Source: Macrocystis pyrifera (taxonomy: Eukaryota > Sar > Phaeophyceae > Laminariales > Laminariaceae). From it: DNA of 64,000 nt. The notes under the pieces were generated by a model that was not told where the DNA came from, did not search any database, and saw nothing but the letters and a program-made list of their open reading frames with translations. Location of the stretch: assembly GCA_031763025.1 (NCBI GenBank), contig JASSKH010000006.1:15961479-16025478 (forward strand), read 5' to 3'. This document shows, piece after piece, positions 23,471 to 34,166 of the stretch (position 1 is its first letter; each line of letters opens with the position of its first letter). Made by a program: the position numbers and the translations under genes.

Positions 23471-23859
23471 CGTGCTTTCCTCTGCGGGCCCTCTGGCAAA
23501 GCAAAACGGTTCAACGGCCTTTCACCGATCCCTCTCACCTCCCTGCCCCCCTCCAGCTGTCTCTCGTTGGCGCCCGAAAAGGGCTGGTCCCATCCCTCGT
23601 GCGCGAGGATTGCCTCGCGTTGTTACTGGCTAGCTTACCAAGTATTTCGTTGCATAAATTCCTGTTGTATTTATTACGGTGCCTGTATATGAATGAGCGT
23701 GTGGTTCACTGCTCGGCTGCTATGTTTCCCTTATATTTTATACCCAGCATATTATTTGGTGTGATCCGTGAACGGGACATTATTTCGTCTAGCGGGGCGT
23801 CGCGACTAGCCCCACTCCCTTGCCTGAGTTTGCAAAGCTCAACTGTAACGAGGGGTGGG

Positions 23860-24560
23860 CGCTGTGCACTATAAAGAAACTATGTACCGCGGTAGACTGC
23901 AGGATACATCCATTCACTACACAGACCTGCGTTGAACACATGCGAGGAGTCCATGGGGCTACTACACTCACGCATACCAAAGCTCAAGGGGTCCGGGCTC
24001 TGCTAAACCAGGCGAAATCCAACACCCCTCGCGGGGAGACGCGGTCAGCTCTCATTCACTCAAACCTAAACCTCCCACGGGCGTGCAGCCGCAAGACCCA
24101 CGCGGTGTCAGCCCGGGGGAGCCCGCTTGGGGACCGTGGTGCGAACCTATCATGACCTACCGAAGGTTCACAGTCCCCCCCGCTGCACGTATCGTCAAAA
24201 TCTTTGCTCAAAGCTAGGGTTCACTATCGCTGTTTACGCTGTGGTTACTCTCCGCGTCTATAGGCGTGTTAGTCTGAAATTCGACAAGTGGAACCGACAG
24301 CGACCTGGCCCCCCAGTGAATCAAGCATAGAGGGCGTGGTGCCCGAACACGGCGCAGAAATATGATGCGATACACGGGCTGAAGGATAAATCCATCGAAC
24401 AGAACCCCGTCGAACGCATGTGAGGTGACGTGAGACTACTGCACTCGTGCATACCGAATCTCTTAGAGCTCGGACTCTGCTTAACGACTCCTACTGCGCA
24501 GCCCTCTCTCGAGGGGGGTGAGCTCAGCCCTCGTTTACTCGTACTACACCTCTCCCAGCA
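23860..24560. repeat. Diverged direct duplication, copies ~480 bp apart
   Basis: 23,860-24,060 and 24,345-24,545 share ordered blocks: AAGAAACTATG / GAAATATGATG, GGATACATCCAT / GGATAAATCCAT, CGTTGAACACATGCGAGG / CGTCGAACGCATGTGAGG, TACTACACTCACGCATACC / TACTGCACTCGTGCATACC, CTCGCGGGGAGA / CTCGAGGGGGGTGA. It is probably part of an old mobile element, class unknown. Confidence 0.55.
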
Positions 24561-25860
24561 CCGCCTACGGTTTCGGGACTGGTCATCGCCTGTGCGGTGG
24601 CCACCCTCCGTCGGAGTTGTGCTGTCATATCTTCTGTGAAAACTCGGGAGCCACGGCGCCGAGCGACACGCGGACGGGGAGTAAGCCCGCCGCATGCTGG
24701 AGGCAGCCGTGGCCGATTGCGCGCTCTACCATGTCTCGTTCATGAGTGGAGTATTTGTCTAGTGGCGTCGCTGCTTATCCGCAAGACGGCCCTGTGCTGT
24801 TGTGAGAGATACCTAGTATGAGTCTACCCAGTAAAGAAACAAATAGAAAAAACAGAAAAGTCTCCAAGAACTCCCTCACACCTCAGGAAACGTCGACTAG
24901 CAGGAGCAACATCAACCAGCGGGGCAACATCCAATAATATTAGAAAGCCTGAACAAAGGGTTCTCTTTTGGCGCTTCAAGGTCGTTTGCAGGCATAGACT
25001 ATGCTACCGGATTGGAGATCATGTCAGAGAGTCGAACGGTGCGCGTATCATGCATTATGGCGTCGCATCCCCGGGTTCTCCGGCCGATATAGCTTACGTC
25101 CCTCGAAGGGCTGCTTAGATGAGCTCACACTCTAAAACATCATGTATTATTTCGTTCTCAGAACAAACAGGGCCATAGGCCATCTGGCACTCATTCATAC
25201 GCTCAAGCTCTTTCAGTTCATCGCAAAGACTGCCACCTACATTCCAGTTGTTCCACACAGCCTGCGGACGTACGCCTGAGCCATCTCCCAGTCGCCTCAG
25301 TCGGTACTCTTCTGGTGCAGGGGAACACTGCCGGCAACGGGATGAGCTAAAAGAAGCTCAACGAGGTGGAGAAGGGTTGTGACCGTCTGCCATTCACATC
25401 CCCAGTCTCCGGGTTCAATTCGCATACCCCCTTTGCCTACATGCCGTGTCCGTTTCTGGAAACTCTTCGGATCCTTGGATTACTACCGTAATAAATTATA
25501 CGTACTCGTGAAGATTTCCTTTCGGAGTGGTACGTAACGACTAGACGAAAGAAGACAGTAAAAAATAAAGTGTTCCCAGGTATTTACTCGTGTTACTTCG
25601 AAGTACAGCAGGTGGTATGAAAATATCCAAGCCCACGCTGCACAAATAGAGTTACGGTATGGCTTAGGTTGTCACAGGGTGACGCAAGAGACAGCCACGA
25701 ATACTTTAATAGAACCGTTCCAAACGAGCAAAACAATTCACGATTCGTGAGATTTTTGTCATGAATCATGACTTTTTTGCCGTGAATCATGACCCAACAA
25801 AAAGCGATTCATGACGCCGTTCTTTTTAGATTTTCCCTAAAAAAAAAACAAAAATCACGA
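24561..25860. other. No gene recognised; ends in palindromic TCATGAATCATGA motifs
   Basis: From 25,735 to 25,815 the sequence carries the near-palindromes CACGATTCGTGA, TCATGAATCATGA and GTGAATCATGAC, followed by A-rich sequence abutting Ngaro element 1. Related CACGAATCGTGAT motifs occur at 33.1 kb on the other side of the element. The rest shows no exon or repeat I can support. Confidence 0.4.
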
Positions 25861-26078
25861 TTTGTTATGGCTCAAGAATTCTGGAATAAATTTTCACAGG
25901 TGGACTACCCTTATCGTGCAAACTCGGTCGAATCCCAAGTATGATACGAACGACCACGTACTCTGTCAGAAACCTCGTTTTTATCCCCCCTTCTACCTTT
26001 TGTGGAACCCTTCCTACATTTCATGAATAAGGCTGACCCAAACTCTGATGGCCCTGCTCCAATCTCTGCGAGGCCATC
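25861..26078 (-). repeat. Split direct repeat B2 of element 1
   Basis: Begins TTTGTTATGGCTCAAGAATT and runs to AATCTCTGCGAGGC. Homologous to 26,337-26,550 (B1). Confidence 0.85.
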
Positions 26079-26143
26079 CAACACTCACAACCAACACCCA
26101 TCACAATCACATCGACTAGTTTCAACCTGATCCCCCTGGGAAA

Positions 26144-26336
26144 ATCGATCAATTGTCTAGGCCCACTACTGCTACGAGCTCTCGTTGTTGCCGCAGCGGC
26201 CGTCTAAGATCAAGCAGCTCTGGTGGCTAGACGCTTCGACTGACGTCTGATCTCGCCTCATCTGACGATTCTGCCCAAACTCTTCCGAATTCCAAAACGC
26301 CTCCACAAACTCCACCTCCCTACGGGCAGTTACATT
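26144..26336 (-). repeat. Split direct repeat A2 of element 1
   Basis: From ATCGATCAATTGTCTAGGCC to CGGGCAGTTACATTT. Homologous to A1 at 32,382-32,576 over its full length. Confidence 0.88.
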
Positions 26337-26550
26337 TTGATCAAGAATTCTGGATTAATTTTTCACATGTAGACTACCCTAATCGTGCAAATTCAGTCAA
26401 ATCCCAAGTATGATACGAACGGCCACTCACTCCATCAGAAGCCCCGTTATTGTCCCCCCATCTACCTCTTATGGAAACCCTCCTACGTTACATGAATCAG
26501 GCTAACCCGAACTCTGATGGCCCCGCTCCAATCTCTGCGAGGCTATGTGA
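26337..26550 (-). repeat. Split direct repeat B1 of element 1
   Basis: Directly abuts A2 and matches B2 from TCAAGAATTCTGG to ATCTCTGCGAGGC. It lacks the TTATRGC start seen in B2, suggesting a small terminal loss at the A2/B1 junction. Confidence 0.85.
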
Positions 26551-26619
26551 CACTCGCCCTATATGGCCAGCCTGATCACTCCAAACGCCTTTCCATGCTA
26601 TCACCGTTGTCCTACGTTT

Positions 26620-27723
26620 TTAGCGAGTGCAACAGGACCGGAATTTGCCCCTTCTCCTGCCTCCCTCACGTACGTCATAAACGCCTGAGACTTCCACCTT
26701 CCTGCGCGCTGGATTTGCAACTCCGAGATCCCTTGGGATGCTAGCTGGGTGACCCCCCCCGATTCTTCCTGAGTGCAGTGCGAACTGCATGGGGTCTCTA
26801 TCGCTGCTACCTACCATGAATCTCAGCGCCGCGACCGCTTCCGTCCTAGTAAACACTTTCCACTCGACCGGGGTGCTCCCAACGGTCAAAGGTGCTGCCG
26901 CTGGTAGCAAGGAGTATACGTCAAGCAGTTCGAGCAGAGTTTCGAACGCCCCCATCGACGCCCCCCTCGACATCTTCTCCTTTACGAGACGTGTGGGCAT
27001 GATCGTGCACCCTGCCCTTTTTTGGTCGCACTTCGACGCCGAAAACTTTACCTGCACTGCTGTGGCGATCGCTCTGTTCTCAAACGCCACCTGCACTCCC
27101 TTGTGAAAGCAACAAATGCTTTTCCGCGTTAGACACAGCTCGGAATGAACCTGCTCGTTTGCGTACGCCCAAAAACTCTGACGATCGGCACAAAAAGCAA
27201 TACGACACGGCGAGTCCTAACCACATCGCGTAACCCCCGTCTGCCATGCTCCCGGCTGTCTGCCGCCCTTCCGCTAGCATTGCCCACGTCAGGGGTAATC
27301 TAACTTGCTTTTTCTTTTGAAACATACAGGCGTCCTGTCTGTCCCCTTTCCTACTGCGACTATCATGCAATGAGACAAAGGTAGCTCCCAGCCTGCGAAC
27401 ATCTTGTGGAAAGAGTTAGTGGCCGTCAAGTACCCTCTTATGGTCGATTGCTGGTCAATATACACGAAACAGCGAAACGTCATGAATTCGAGCCGTTCAG
27501 TCAGCGTTGCATTAGGATCATCAATAGTACGCAACCACGACCCTTTACCCTTTGCTTGTCTCTCTTTCACCCAGGTGTTCCACTTCGCCAAGTAGTTTTC
27601 TGAGTACTCTTCGCAACTGAACCAAGCGCGAGCGTTTCGACCAACCTCGCCACCTCTTCCTTCTTTCCTCCGTTGCTGTCCTCTGTTCCTGTGAGGCGCG
27701 TGCGCGTGCGGTACGCATACCAT
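26620..27723 (-). pseudogene. Tyrosine recombinase of element 1 (frameshifted)
   Basis: The recombinase that would integrate the circular DNA intermediate. The N-terminal SAM-like part lies at 27,723-27,289 (YSENYLAKWNTWVKERQAKG). After a frameshift the middle carries the first catalytic Arg (FLCRSSEFL) at about 27,200-27,160. After further shifts the C-terminal part carries the HxxR box (FALHSGRIGG). The last catalytic block is in yet another frame and reads GRWKSQAFMTYVREAG, with the nucleophilic Tyr intact (codon at 26,672-26,670). All catalytic residues are thus present, but in at least four frame segments. Homologous to 44,670-45,764 in element 2. Confidence 0.8.
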
Positions 27724-27760
27724 GCGTTGAGCGAGACACGCAATATAAAAAGCGCGCGAG

Positions 27761-29783
27761 TCAACCGAGTTCGTCTTCGTCGTTCATCACGAGGTTCCAT
27801 AGAATGTCGTCGTGTCTGGTGAGGATGTTCTTTGTCTGGAGCACAACATCGAAAATCCCCGAACTCCGCCGACCAATGGATTGTTCGTACCACTCGCTGG
27901 AGTGGGTTAGCTCCCTAACCTTGTCTGTCAGTCTCTTTCTAGGCCACCGTGAAATTCCATCAGCTAAAGTGTTCCGCACGCCCGGAATAACTTCGCAGTG
28001 TGGTTCCAACCTCCCTCGAGTTCAAGGCGCCCCAGCATTCTCATCAGTAAGCACGCCCTTTTGTCTGTCGCCCCCACCGCTTCGGCACACCCATGATACG
28101 GCAGCCATGCTGTTCACTCGCATCAAGACCGGGTCCCCTGCCGCGTCCGGCCGGTCTCCTACCAATTCGAGCATGACCCACGCAGACACAACCATTCCCA
28201 GTAACTCTAACAGATTGGTAGTGATGGTACAGGTCTCCTGGAGACCGGCTTTTCTTTTAAGTTCGGCAGTCAACTCTATCGGCAAGTCGCGTCTCCAAAA
28301 AAACTTCTTCTCAGCACAAAAACCTCCCACCGCCTCGAAACTCGCGTCAGACAGAGAGTGCCTTTTGGCGGGTCGTTTTATCGCCGTGTAACAGGGCGTG
28401 CTAAGCGTCTCTCCTTCTAGCAAAAGTTCGTGATCTGTCGCCCACTTCCAAAACAAGAGGTCGGCGTGAAGCTCTCTGCCAAGATCTACAATGCAGTTTA
28501 GATTTTTCCTAGCGCTTGAGTCGTATAATCCGGTCAGTCGCAACAGCCTCCATACGAAATACCTGCCCGCTCGCACTACGTACGTGAGGTTCCACAGCTT
28601 CCCGGCCATGCCGAGAACGTCCCTCGTGGTCGCTTGCTTTCTGCTCAAGGGCCTTTGCTCCAGGAGCGACCTTTTTATAGCGTCGGCTTTTTCGCGCGGG
28701 AGTGAGATTCTCATTGTACGCGAGTTGATAGTGAAGCCTAACGCATCCATCGTGGAGTCCCAGTCCGTACTCTTTTTCGGGGCTATGATGGGCGTTACTC
28801 CCTCCTCCCCCGGGCCAAATAAATCCACGTGATCCGAGGCAAGAGAGGCTGATGCGATCAGGGCGGACTTGTCGTCGTCTGAATGTTGAACCCTCATTAG
28901 GAGGTAGTCGTCTACATACACGGTTGTGAAAAATGGGTCAGAGATCTCTCCCCTGCTGCGCGCTCTGAATTTGACGTCTGGGGGAATCGGCGTGGGTGTG
29001 CCGTCTTCCCATCGATCTACCACTTTAACGTGGGCCATCATGTTTTTTCCTTCTTCTAGTAGCTGGCTCGACTTGGATGTGGTATTGCAGTGCGCGTGTT
29101 CGGCCACGGCCGATATGACACCCCAGAAACCCGGCGATCTCGACCATCCGAACGTTGAACGAAACTCAATCACAACGAGATCTCCTACTGTGTAGCAATA
29201 ATTGTGAGCTTGGTCCGGGTCTCCCCGCACGTTCCTGAAGGCGTCCGACACGTCGACCACACTCATCAGTATACTCTCTACTGGGAACTTTTTTCTCAGT
29301 GTCACGCGTCCAGGAACTTGGGCAGCGCGTGAGCGCACAGGCACTGGGGGACAGTGTCAGGGTCGTTGTCCCGTTGAGTCCACCTTTCTCCCCTCGACTC
29401 TGTACATCGAACGATAAATCACTTACGATCCTAAACATTGTGTGTCACTACGGCCGCCAACGGCGACACTAGTAGATTAGGGATTTCGTGCGCGTTGATT
29501 TTTGTATCACAAAGCATTTTTGAGGTCTTACATATTCGCCAAGTTTCTTCCAGACTGCTGGCAAATGCTCGTTGACACTGGGGTGGTTTCCGTACAGTAT
29601 TGCGCGCTCTAGATCTACACCCGTCGCTGCTGCTTTCACCGGTACCCCCCCCCCCGTGACCGTCGTGACGAGCTCGTCCATCGCCCCGAACCCTTTCAGG
29701 TCTCCGAAGTATCGTTTTATGTGCACGGGGTCTATCGGTGGTGCGACCAGAGATCCTCGTAGTGCTCGAGCTACGTCCCCCAC
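27761..29783 (-). pseudogene. Reverse transcriptase / RNase H of element 1 (frameshifted)
   Basis: Copies element RNA to DNA. From 29,783 the N-terminal part reads DVARALRGSLVAPPIDPV and RYFGDLKGFGAMDELV. The long frame 29,344-28,022 carries RT motif A (DVSDAFRNV), FGWSRSPGFWG and the catalytic YVDD, then RNase H (LSDASFEAVGG, TTNLLELLGMVVSAWVM). After a shift, 28,009-27,761 supplies the end of RNase H (IPGVRNTLADGISRW). At least three frame changes, at about 29.45, 29.3 and 28.0 kb, break the gene. RT core residues are intact. The order RT-RNase H-recombinase with no intervening integrase or protease is typical of the Ngaro group. Confidence 0.82.
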
Positions 29784-30039
29784 GACGTCAAGATCATCAT
29801 TTCCGAGTGTTTCTTCTTCTGCGTGTCATTGTTGTATCATGCATTCTGATCGTTTTCGACTAAGCGACTCCCCATTAGGAAGCCGTGAGCATGCTGACCC
29901 ACTACTCTCCCGTGCGTCGACCGAAACGAGCGTTGATTCATCTAACTGCTGCAAGGGTGACCGGGCTTTCCCTTGCTCTCTCTGCCAGGCTATGTGCGTC
30001 GACTGTGCTGCTGTGGGGATTTACCTGTACTGAACGGGT

Positions 30040-30310
30040 GGACGTCCCTTCTGATGTGAGCCTTCTGCGGGATCGACACTGTATCGATTCGCGTGAAAGC
30101 GGGGTATTCTCGCCCTCTGCTCAAGCTGTTCTGTGATTTAGTGTGAGTCTTCTGCGTAGCCGATACTGTTTTCGGTTTCCGTCGTAAGGGGGTAATCTGG
30201 TCCTCTGCTCACATCAATTCTGCCGTACTGAACCTTCGGCAACCTCGGTACTGTCCCGATTCGCAACGAAGTGGGGTAATCTGGCCCTCTCTTCAGACTG
30301 AATGTCCCTT
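30040..30310 (-). repeat. Internal tandem repeat of element 1 (~90 bp, 3 copies)
   Basis: Three diverged units share AGCCTTCTGCGGGATCGACA / AGTCTTCTGCGTAGCCGATA / AACCTTCGGCAACCTCGGTA, then TTCGC-GTAAG or related, GGGGTAATCTGG and CCCTCTGCTCA. It sits between gag and RT, the same place where element 2 carries a much larger array. Confidence 0.65.
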
Positions 30311-30773
30311 TTGCCAAGTTCACTGATGCGTGCGCGTCTGATATGTCTCGCTGTTTTTTTTTCGGGGGGTGGGGCGTGTGGTTTATGCAAAGCTCAGTGG
30401 AACGGCTGGCGATAGGGATCCGTGTGTGTGTGCATTGCGACGGGGGACGGGAAGGTGTGCGTCATGCGAGGGTGGATGAGACGAGTGGCCTGGCTTGCTG
30501 CAGCCCTGAGCTCCTGCGTGAATATTTATCTTTTTTATCTTCTTGCCGTACGGTCTCTTGCCGAGGCGTTGTCTCAAACCATCTGCTGCTTGATTCACTG
30601 AATCACTTTCTCGGTACCAGACTCTCACCGTGAAACAGGGCCGGCGACACCGACCCGGGAGTGGATGCATGGAGAATTCCCATGGTCCTCCTGGCGTCTC
30701 CGAAAACTGTCCATTCTCCGGTTACCCCTGCCCCTCCTTCGGTCGGCCCTGCCAGATGGCAGAGCCCGTCTTG

Positions 30774-32371
30774 TCAATTGCTGCCGTTCCACCGGCCCGC
30801 TCCACCCCCGGCGGACGCACCGCCCCGGCCGCTTACCACGTAGTTTCTGCTAAAACGTGCGACGCTCGGCTGCCATGACGCTCCCCCCCCTCCTCCTGCC
30901 GTCTCCCCACCGGCTGCAGCGGCCGCCTGATACTGCGACGGTTGGTGCAGCAGCGCCGGGGGCGGCGGCGGCAGTGCTTGGAGCTGTTGTTGCGGCACGG
31001 CGACCGACAGACCTTTGCCGGCGGGTGGGAGGTGGGAAAACGTGAAGTTTTCCCGCCAGCACGTATTGCCGCGCCATGCAAAATTGCACACGCCAGGCGG
31101 AGTCCCCCGCTCCTGCATGCGAGTCATGAACGTGGATCCGCCTCCTCCTCCGGCGCCGGTCCGGGCTTGCGTGTGGGCACTCCGCTGCCCTCCCGCGTTG
31201 GGATCTCCCTTACTCTTAGAGCCTGATTTTTCGGGCGCCTGCTTCCAGAAACTCTGACGCTCCGCGAAACTGAATCCAGCGCCTTCCTCTACCAGCTCTC
31301 TCAGCCGCATGAAAGTTAGAGTGGCCATGGGGACGCCTGGGCCGGCCGGGGGAGCTGCGTATTGGTGCTTCCGGTGCAGGACGCCCCCCTGCTTCACGAG
31401 GTCGATCATCCCCACCTGCAGACCGACGTTCATGGATGTGATAAGCACCTTGCGGACCTTGTCCTTGTGGTCCAGCAGTGTTCTGTAGTGTCGATGCAGG
31501 TAAACCTCCACTGTTTTTTTGTAGCTGTTCGCGCTCCTCCCGTACGGTGCGAACCCTGTTCTGCATACCGCCTGCGCTCCCTCCATGCCGTACTCGGAGT
31601 TCGCCATGAACGCCGCAACGAACGTGGCGAAGTGCACTTCCGCAGGCATGTCCACCGGCTCCTGCCCGGCTGGCTTTCCGGCTGGCTATCTTGGCTGGCA
31701 GAGGAAGGTAAACTCCTCAACCGCAAATTCCGACAGGGATCGAAGCTGCTTTGTGACAACTTCGGAGACTTAGGCTACCTCGTTGAGCGCCAGAAAAAGG
31801 AGTACCACCTCTTGCATGTTGAAACCCCCGCCGGAGATGAAAAACGTAGGACCTTCCAGTGCGTGCCATAGGTCGGCCGCCTTCTTTGCGGTAGCATTGA
31901 CGCCCGCGGAGATTGCAGCCTACTGGTTCGCGTCTTGCGGAGCTGGCAGTGGCTGACCTCCCATGGCCCCGCCGGCCAACGGGGCCAACAGCCGCCAGCG
32001 ATAGCGCCCCCGGGGGTTCGGTAACCTGCTGAGGTGTCTGGATTTCCTGTGGCTGCTGCTGCTGTTGCTCCTGCTGCTGCGGATGAGCCTGGATGTTTTC
32101 TAGACATATCAACCGAGCCGCGATCGCGTGGTTGATAGCCAACAACTGTTGCAATACCGCCATCGTGACAGGATCGGCTGCTGCTTCAGGAAGGCCCGGG
32201 TCGATGCCCGCGGCTCCGCCTTGCCGATGCCTCCAGCGGGTGCTCCGGGGGCAGGCAGGCATGCTCCTTCCCCTTGCTCACCCCCCACGTGGAGCGGGGT
32301 GTCCGCGCCTCCCACCACATCTAGCGGAGGGTCCTCGCCTCCGGCTGGGAGGGAGGGCTGATCGACCATGA
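30774..32371 (-). pseudogene. Gag-like protein of element 1 (frameshifted)
   Basis: Structural protein expected to package element RNA. Starts near MVDQPSLPAGGEDPPLDVV (about 32,371), then shifts frame into a Gln-rich stretch (IQAHPQQQEQQQQQPQE). The 293-codon 3' frame (31,655-30,774) begins DMPAEVHFATFVAAFMANSE and is homologous to DMPAEIYFGTFIAAFMAVLE of element 2. Near the C terminus CNFAWRGNTCWRENFTFSH resembles a CCCH zinc finger as found in Ngaro-type Gag proteins, but Phe (TTC) stands where the third Cys (TGC) is expected. The tail is Gly/Ala/Pro-rich. At least two frameshifts and several stops are present. Confidence 0.7.
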
Positions 32372-32381
32372 CAAAAAGAAA

Positions 32382-32576
32382 GTCGATCAATTGTCTAGGC
32401 CCACTACTGCTACGAGCTCTCGTTGTTGCCGGAGCGGCCGTCTAAGACCAAGCAGCTCTGGTGGCTAGACGCTTTCGACTGACGTCTGATCTCGCCTCAT
32501 CTCACGATTCTGCCCAACTTCTTCGAATTCCAAAACGCCTCCACTAACTCCACCTCCCCACGGGAAGTTACATTTC
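32382..32576 (-). repeat. Split direct repeat A1 of element 1 (5' end of element)
   Basis: AGTCGATCAATTGTCTAGGC to CGGGAAGTTACATTT; homologous to A2. It probably holds the promoter and transcription start, as expected for the left terminus of these elements, but no core promoter motif was identified. Confidence 0.88.
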
Positions 32577-34166
32577 TTGCGTCTCAAATTACACCTGATG
32601 ACGGCACTACGCAACCCACACGCACCAACAGTATCGGACGGCCGTTATAGGGGCACGGCAGAGTCTGCTTCGTACGCCGCTTGTGGACAACGGGCGGCTA
32701 CCGAAAGACACCGCTGGACGCGTTCTAACGAGCACGTTATGGCCTCGAAATTTCGAGGAAGAGAAGTCACAGCTCGAAACCAAAAGCGAAAATGATCTGA
32801 GAAGGTCACAGGCCAGGCTGGGAAGACGACCTGCGACAAGGAGTCTCGCGGACCGGGCTTAGCCGACGGTCGGTGAGATTGGAATCTCGCAGGCTGGGTC
32901 AGGCTTCGGCCCGTGATTCTAATGTATCACGGGCCGAGCCAGGCGCCGTCGGCCTGGCCCGGCCTGGCCGTGCCCCACTCGAGTGGCTGCACCCGCGAAA
33001 ATCGTTGGGTTTGAAACATCGCAATTTTTACCATTTGAAAAAATCACGAAACATGACGTTCTTCGGTTTTTTTTTTTCGTTAGAACTGAAATGTCACGGA
33101 TCGTGATTTTCGGTCATGCCAAAAGTCACGAATCGTGATATTTTTCGGTTCGTTAAAAACGGCCCGTACTACCAGGTATGTTACTACGAAGTCCCAGCTG
33201 TGTAAGTACCAGGTATATTGTACGTACCGTAGCGGGGAGGCGTGCCGTACTTGCGTCCAGAAGCGGTACTACAGGTATGATGGTATTCATATAATACGAT
33301 TGAGTCACAGCAAGTGTATCATAGGTTCAGCATGGGTACACGGAAACAGAAAAAACGACATCTCACTACAGAAGTACGTGGGCTTTCGTAGCCCCACGCA
33401 GGGGAGGGGGTATTATTAAACCAAGTAAAACGAAAAATCTCAAAAACGAAACGAGTCTGCCATTTTCGCCAATACAAATATGCTTAATTTTTTTTTCGAC
33501 AAGGTATCACTACTGTAGAGCAGGGCAATCGTTGCCATGCTGTTCCCTAGGTGTTACCATTTAGTATTTTCGTAGTTTTGTGTAGTTTTTGTGTTGTTGT
33601 ATTGACTAAATATGATACAGCAGCGCGGAGAGTAGACTCGTCGAACAAGGACAAGACGGTCGCGAGCGAAAGATCGACGGTCGCCACTACTTCTGTATCA
33701 ATACTCGAAATGTATAACATAAAGCAGCCTTAACACAGGGAAAGAAACATCACGATCCCATCGAAAGATGCGGTGGCACGGTATAGGAAGAGTCAAAGCA
33801 CATGTGGCCACCGTTACAAGCGTAGAAAAGCGCTGCATCTAATCTACACGGTGCTGCTTACTCTTACCCCCCCCCGGACGCCAGGGCCCTTGACGCAACA
33901 CAACGCAGCCCAACTCAACCTAGCCAAAGATGCTTTGGCGCGTTTGCTACAGCAACCCCGATGCCGATGCAGAGAGGCAGATAGGGCAAAACGAATCCGA
34001 TCAAAAACGTTATCGAGGGCGCTTTTCTTCATTTTATCGCGATTTATTTTTTCGAATTTAATTTGCATCTGATTGGCCGAAGAGTGAATCACCAAGCAGG
34101 CTATCTCGTGGTAAATTAAAGCAAGGAAAACATTTTCAGTGAAAAGTATTTTGGGATTTTTTTCGT
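32577..34166. other. No gene recognised; contains a long palindrome and CACGAATCGTGAT motifs
   Basis: Besides the hairpin at 32,862-32,953 and two CACGRATCGTGAT motifs (33,100-33,141), sequence from about 34,055 to 34,105 is an inverted match to 42,440-42,490. That marks one end of a dispersed repeat that may include the Gln-rich ORF. Confidence 0.4.
32862..32953. repeat. Strong hairpin / palindrome
   Basis: The inner stem GGCTTCGGCCCGTGAT (32,902-32,917) pairs with ATCACGGGCCGAGCC (32,926-32,940), with one unpaired base and an 8 nt loop. The outer GCCGACGG (32,862) pairs with CCGTCGGC (32,946). Downstream CACCCGCGAAAA (32,990-33,001) resembles the right end of the GGGTC elements at 53-55 kb, so this may be a short relative. 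Confidence 0.6.

Larger units (their letters stand above)
25861..32576 (-). mobile_element. Ngaro-type tyrosine-recombinase retrotransposon, element 1
   Basis: Reading the - strand, the order is repeat A1 (32,576-32,382), gag, an internal tandem repeat, RT/RNase H, tyrosine recombinase, then B1 (26,550-26,337), A2 (26,336-26,144) and B2 (26,078-25,861). This A1...B1-A2-B2 layout is the split-direct-repeat structure that defines Ngaro-group elements. In known members it forms a circular intermediate that is integrated by the recombinase rather than an integrase. All three ORFs are broken by frameshifts and stops, so this copy is not autonomous. The A and B pairs differ by scattered substitutions and small indels, so insertion is not very recent. 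Total length is about 6.7 kb. Confidence 0.85.
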
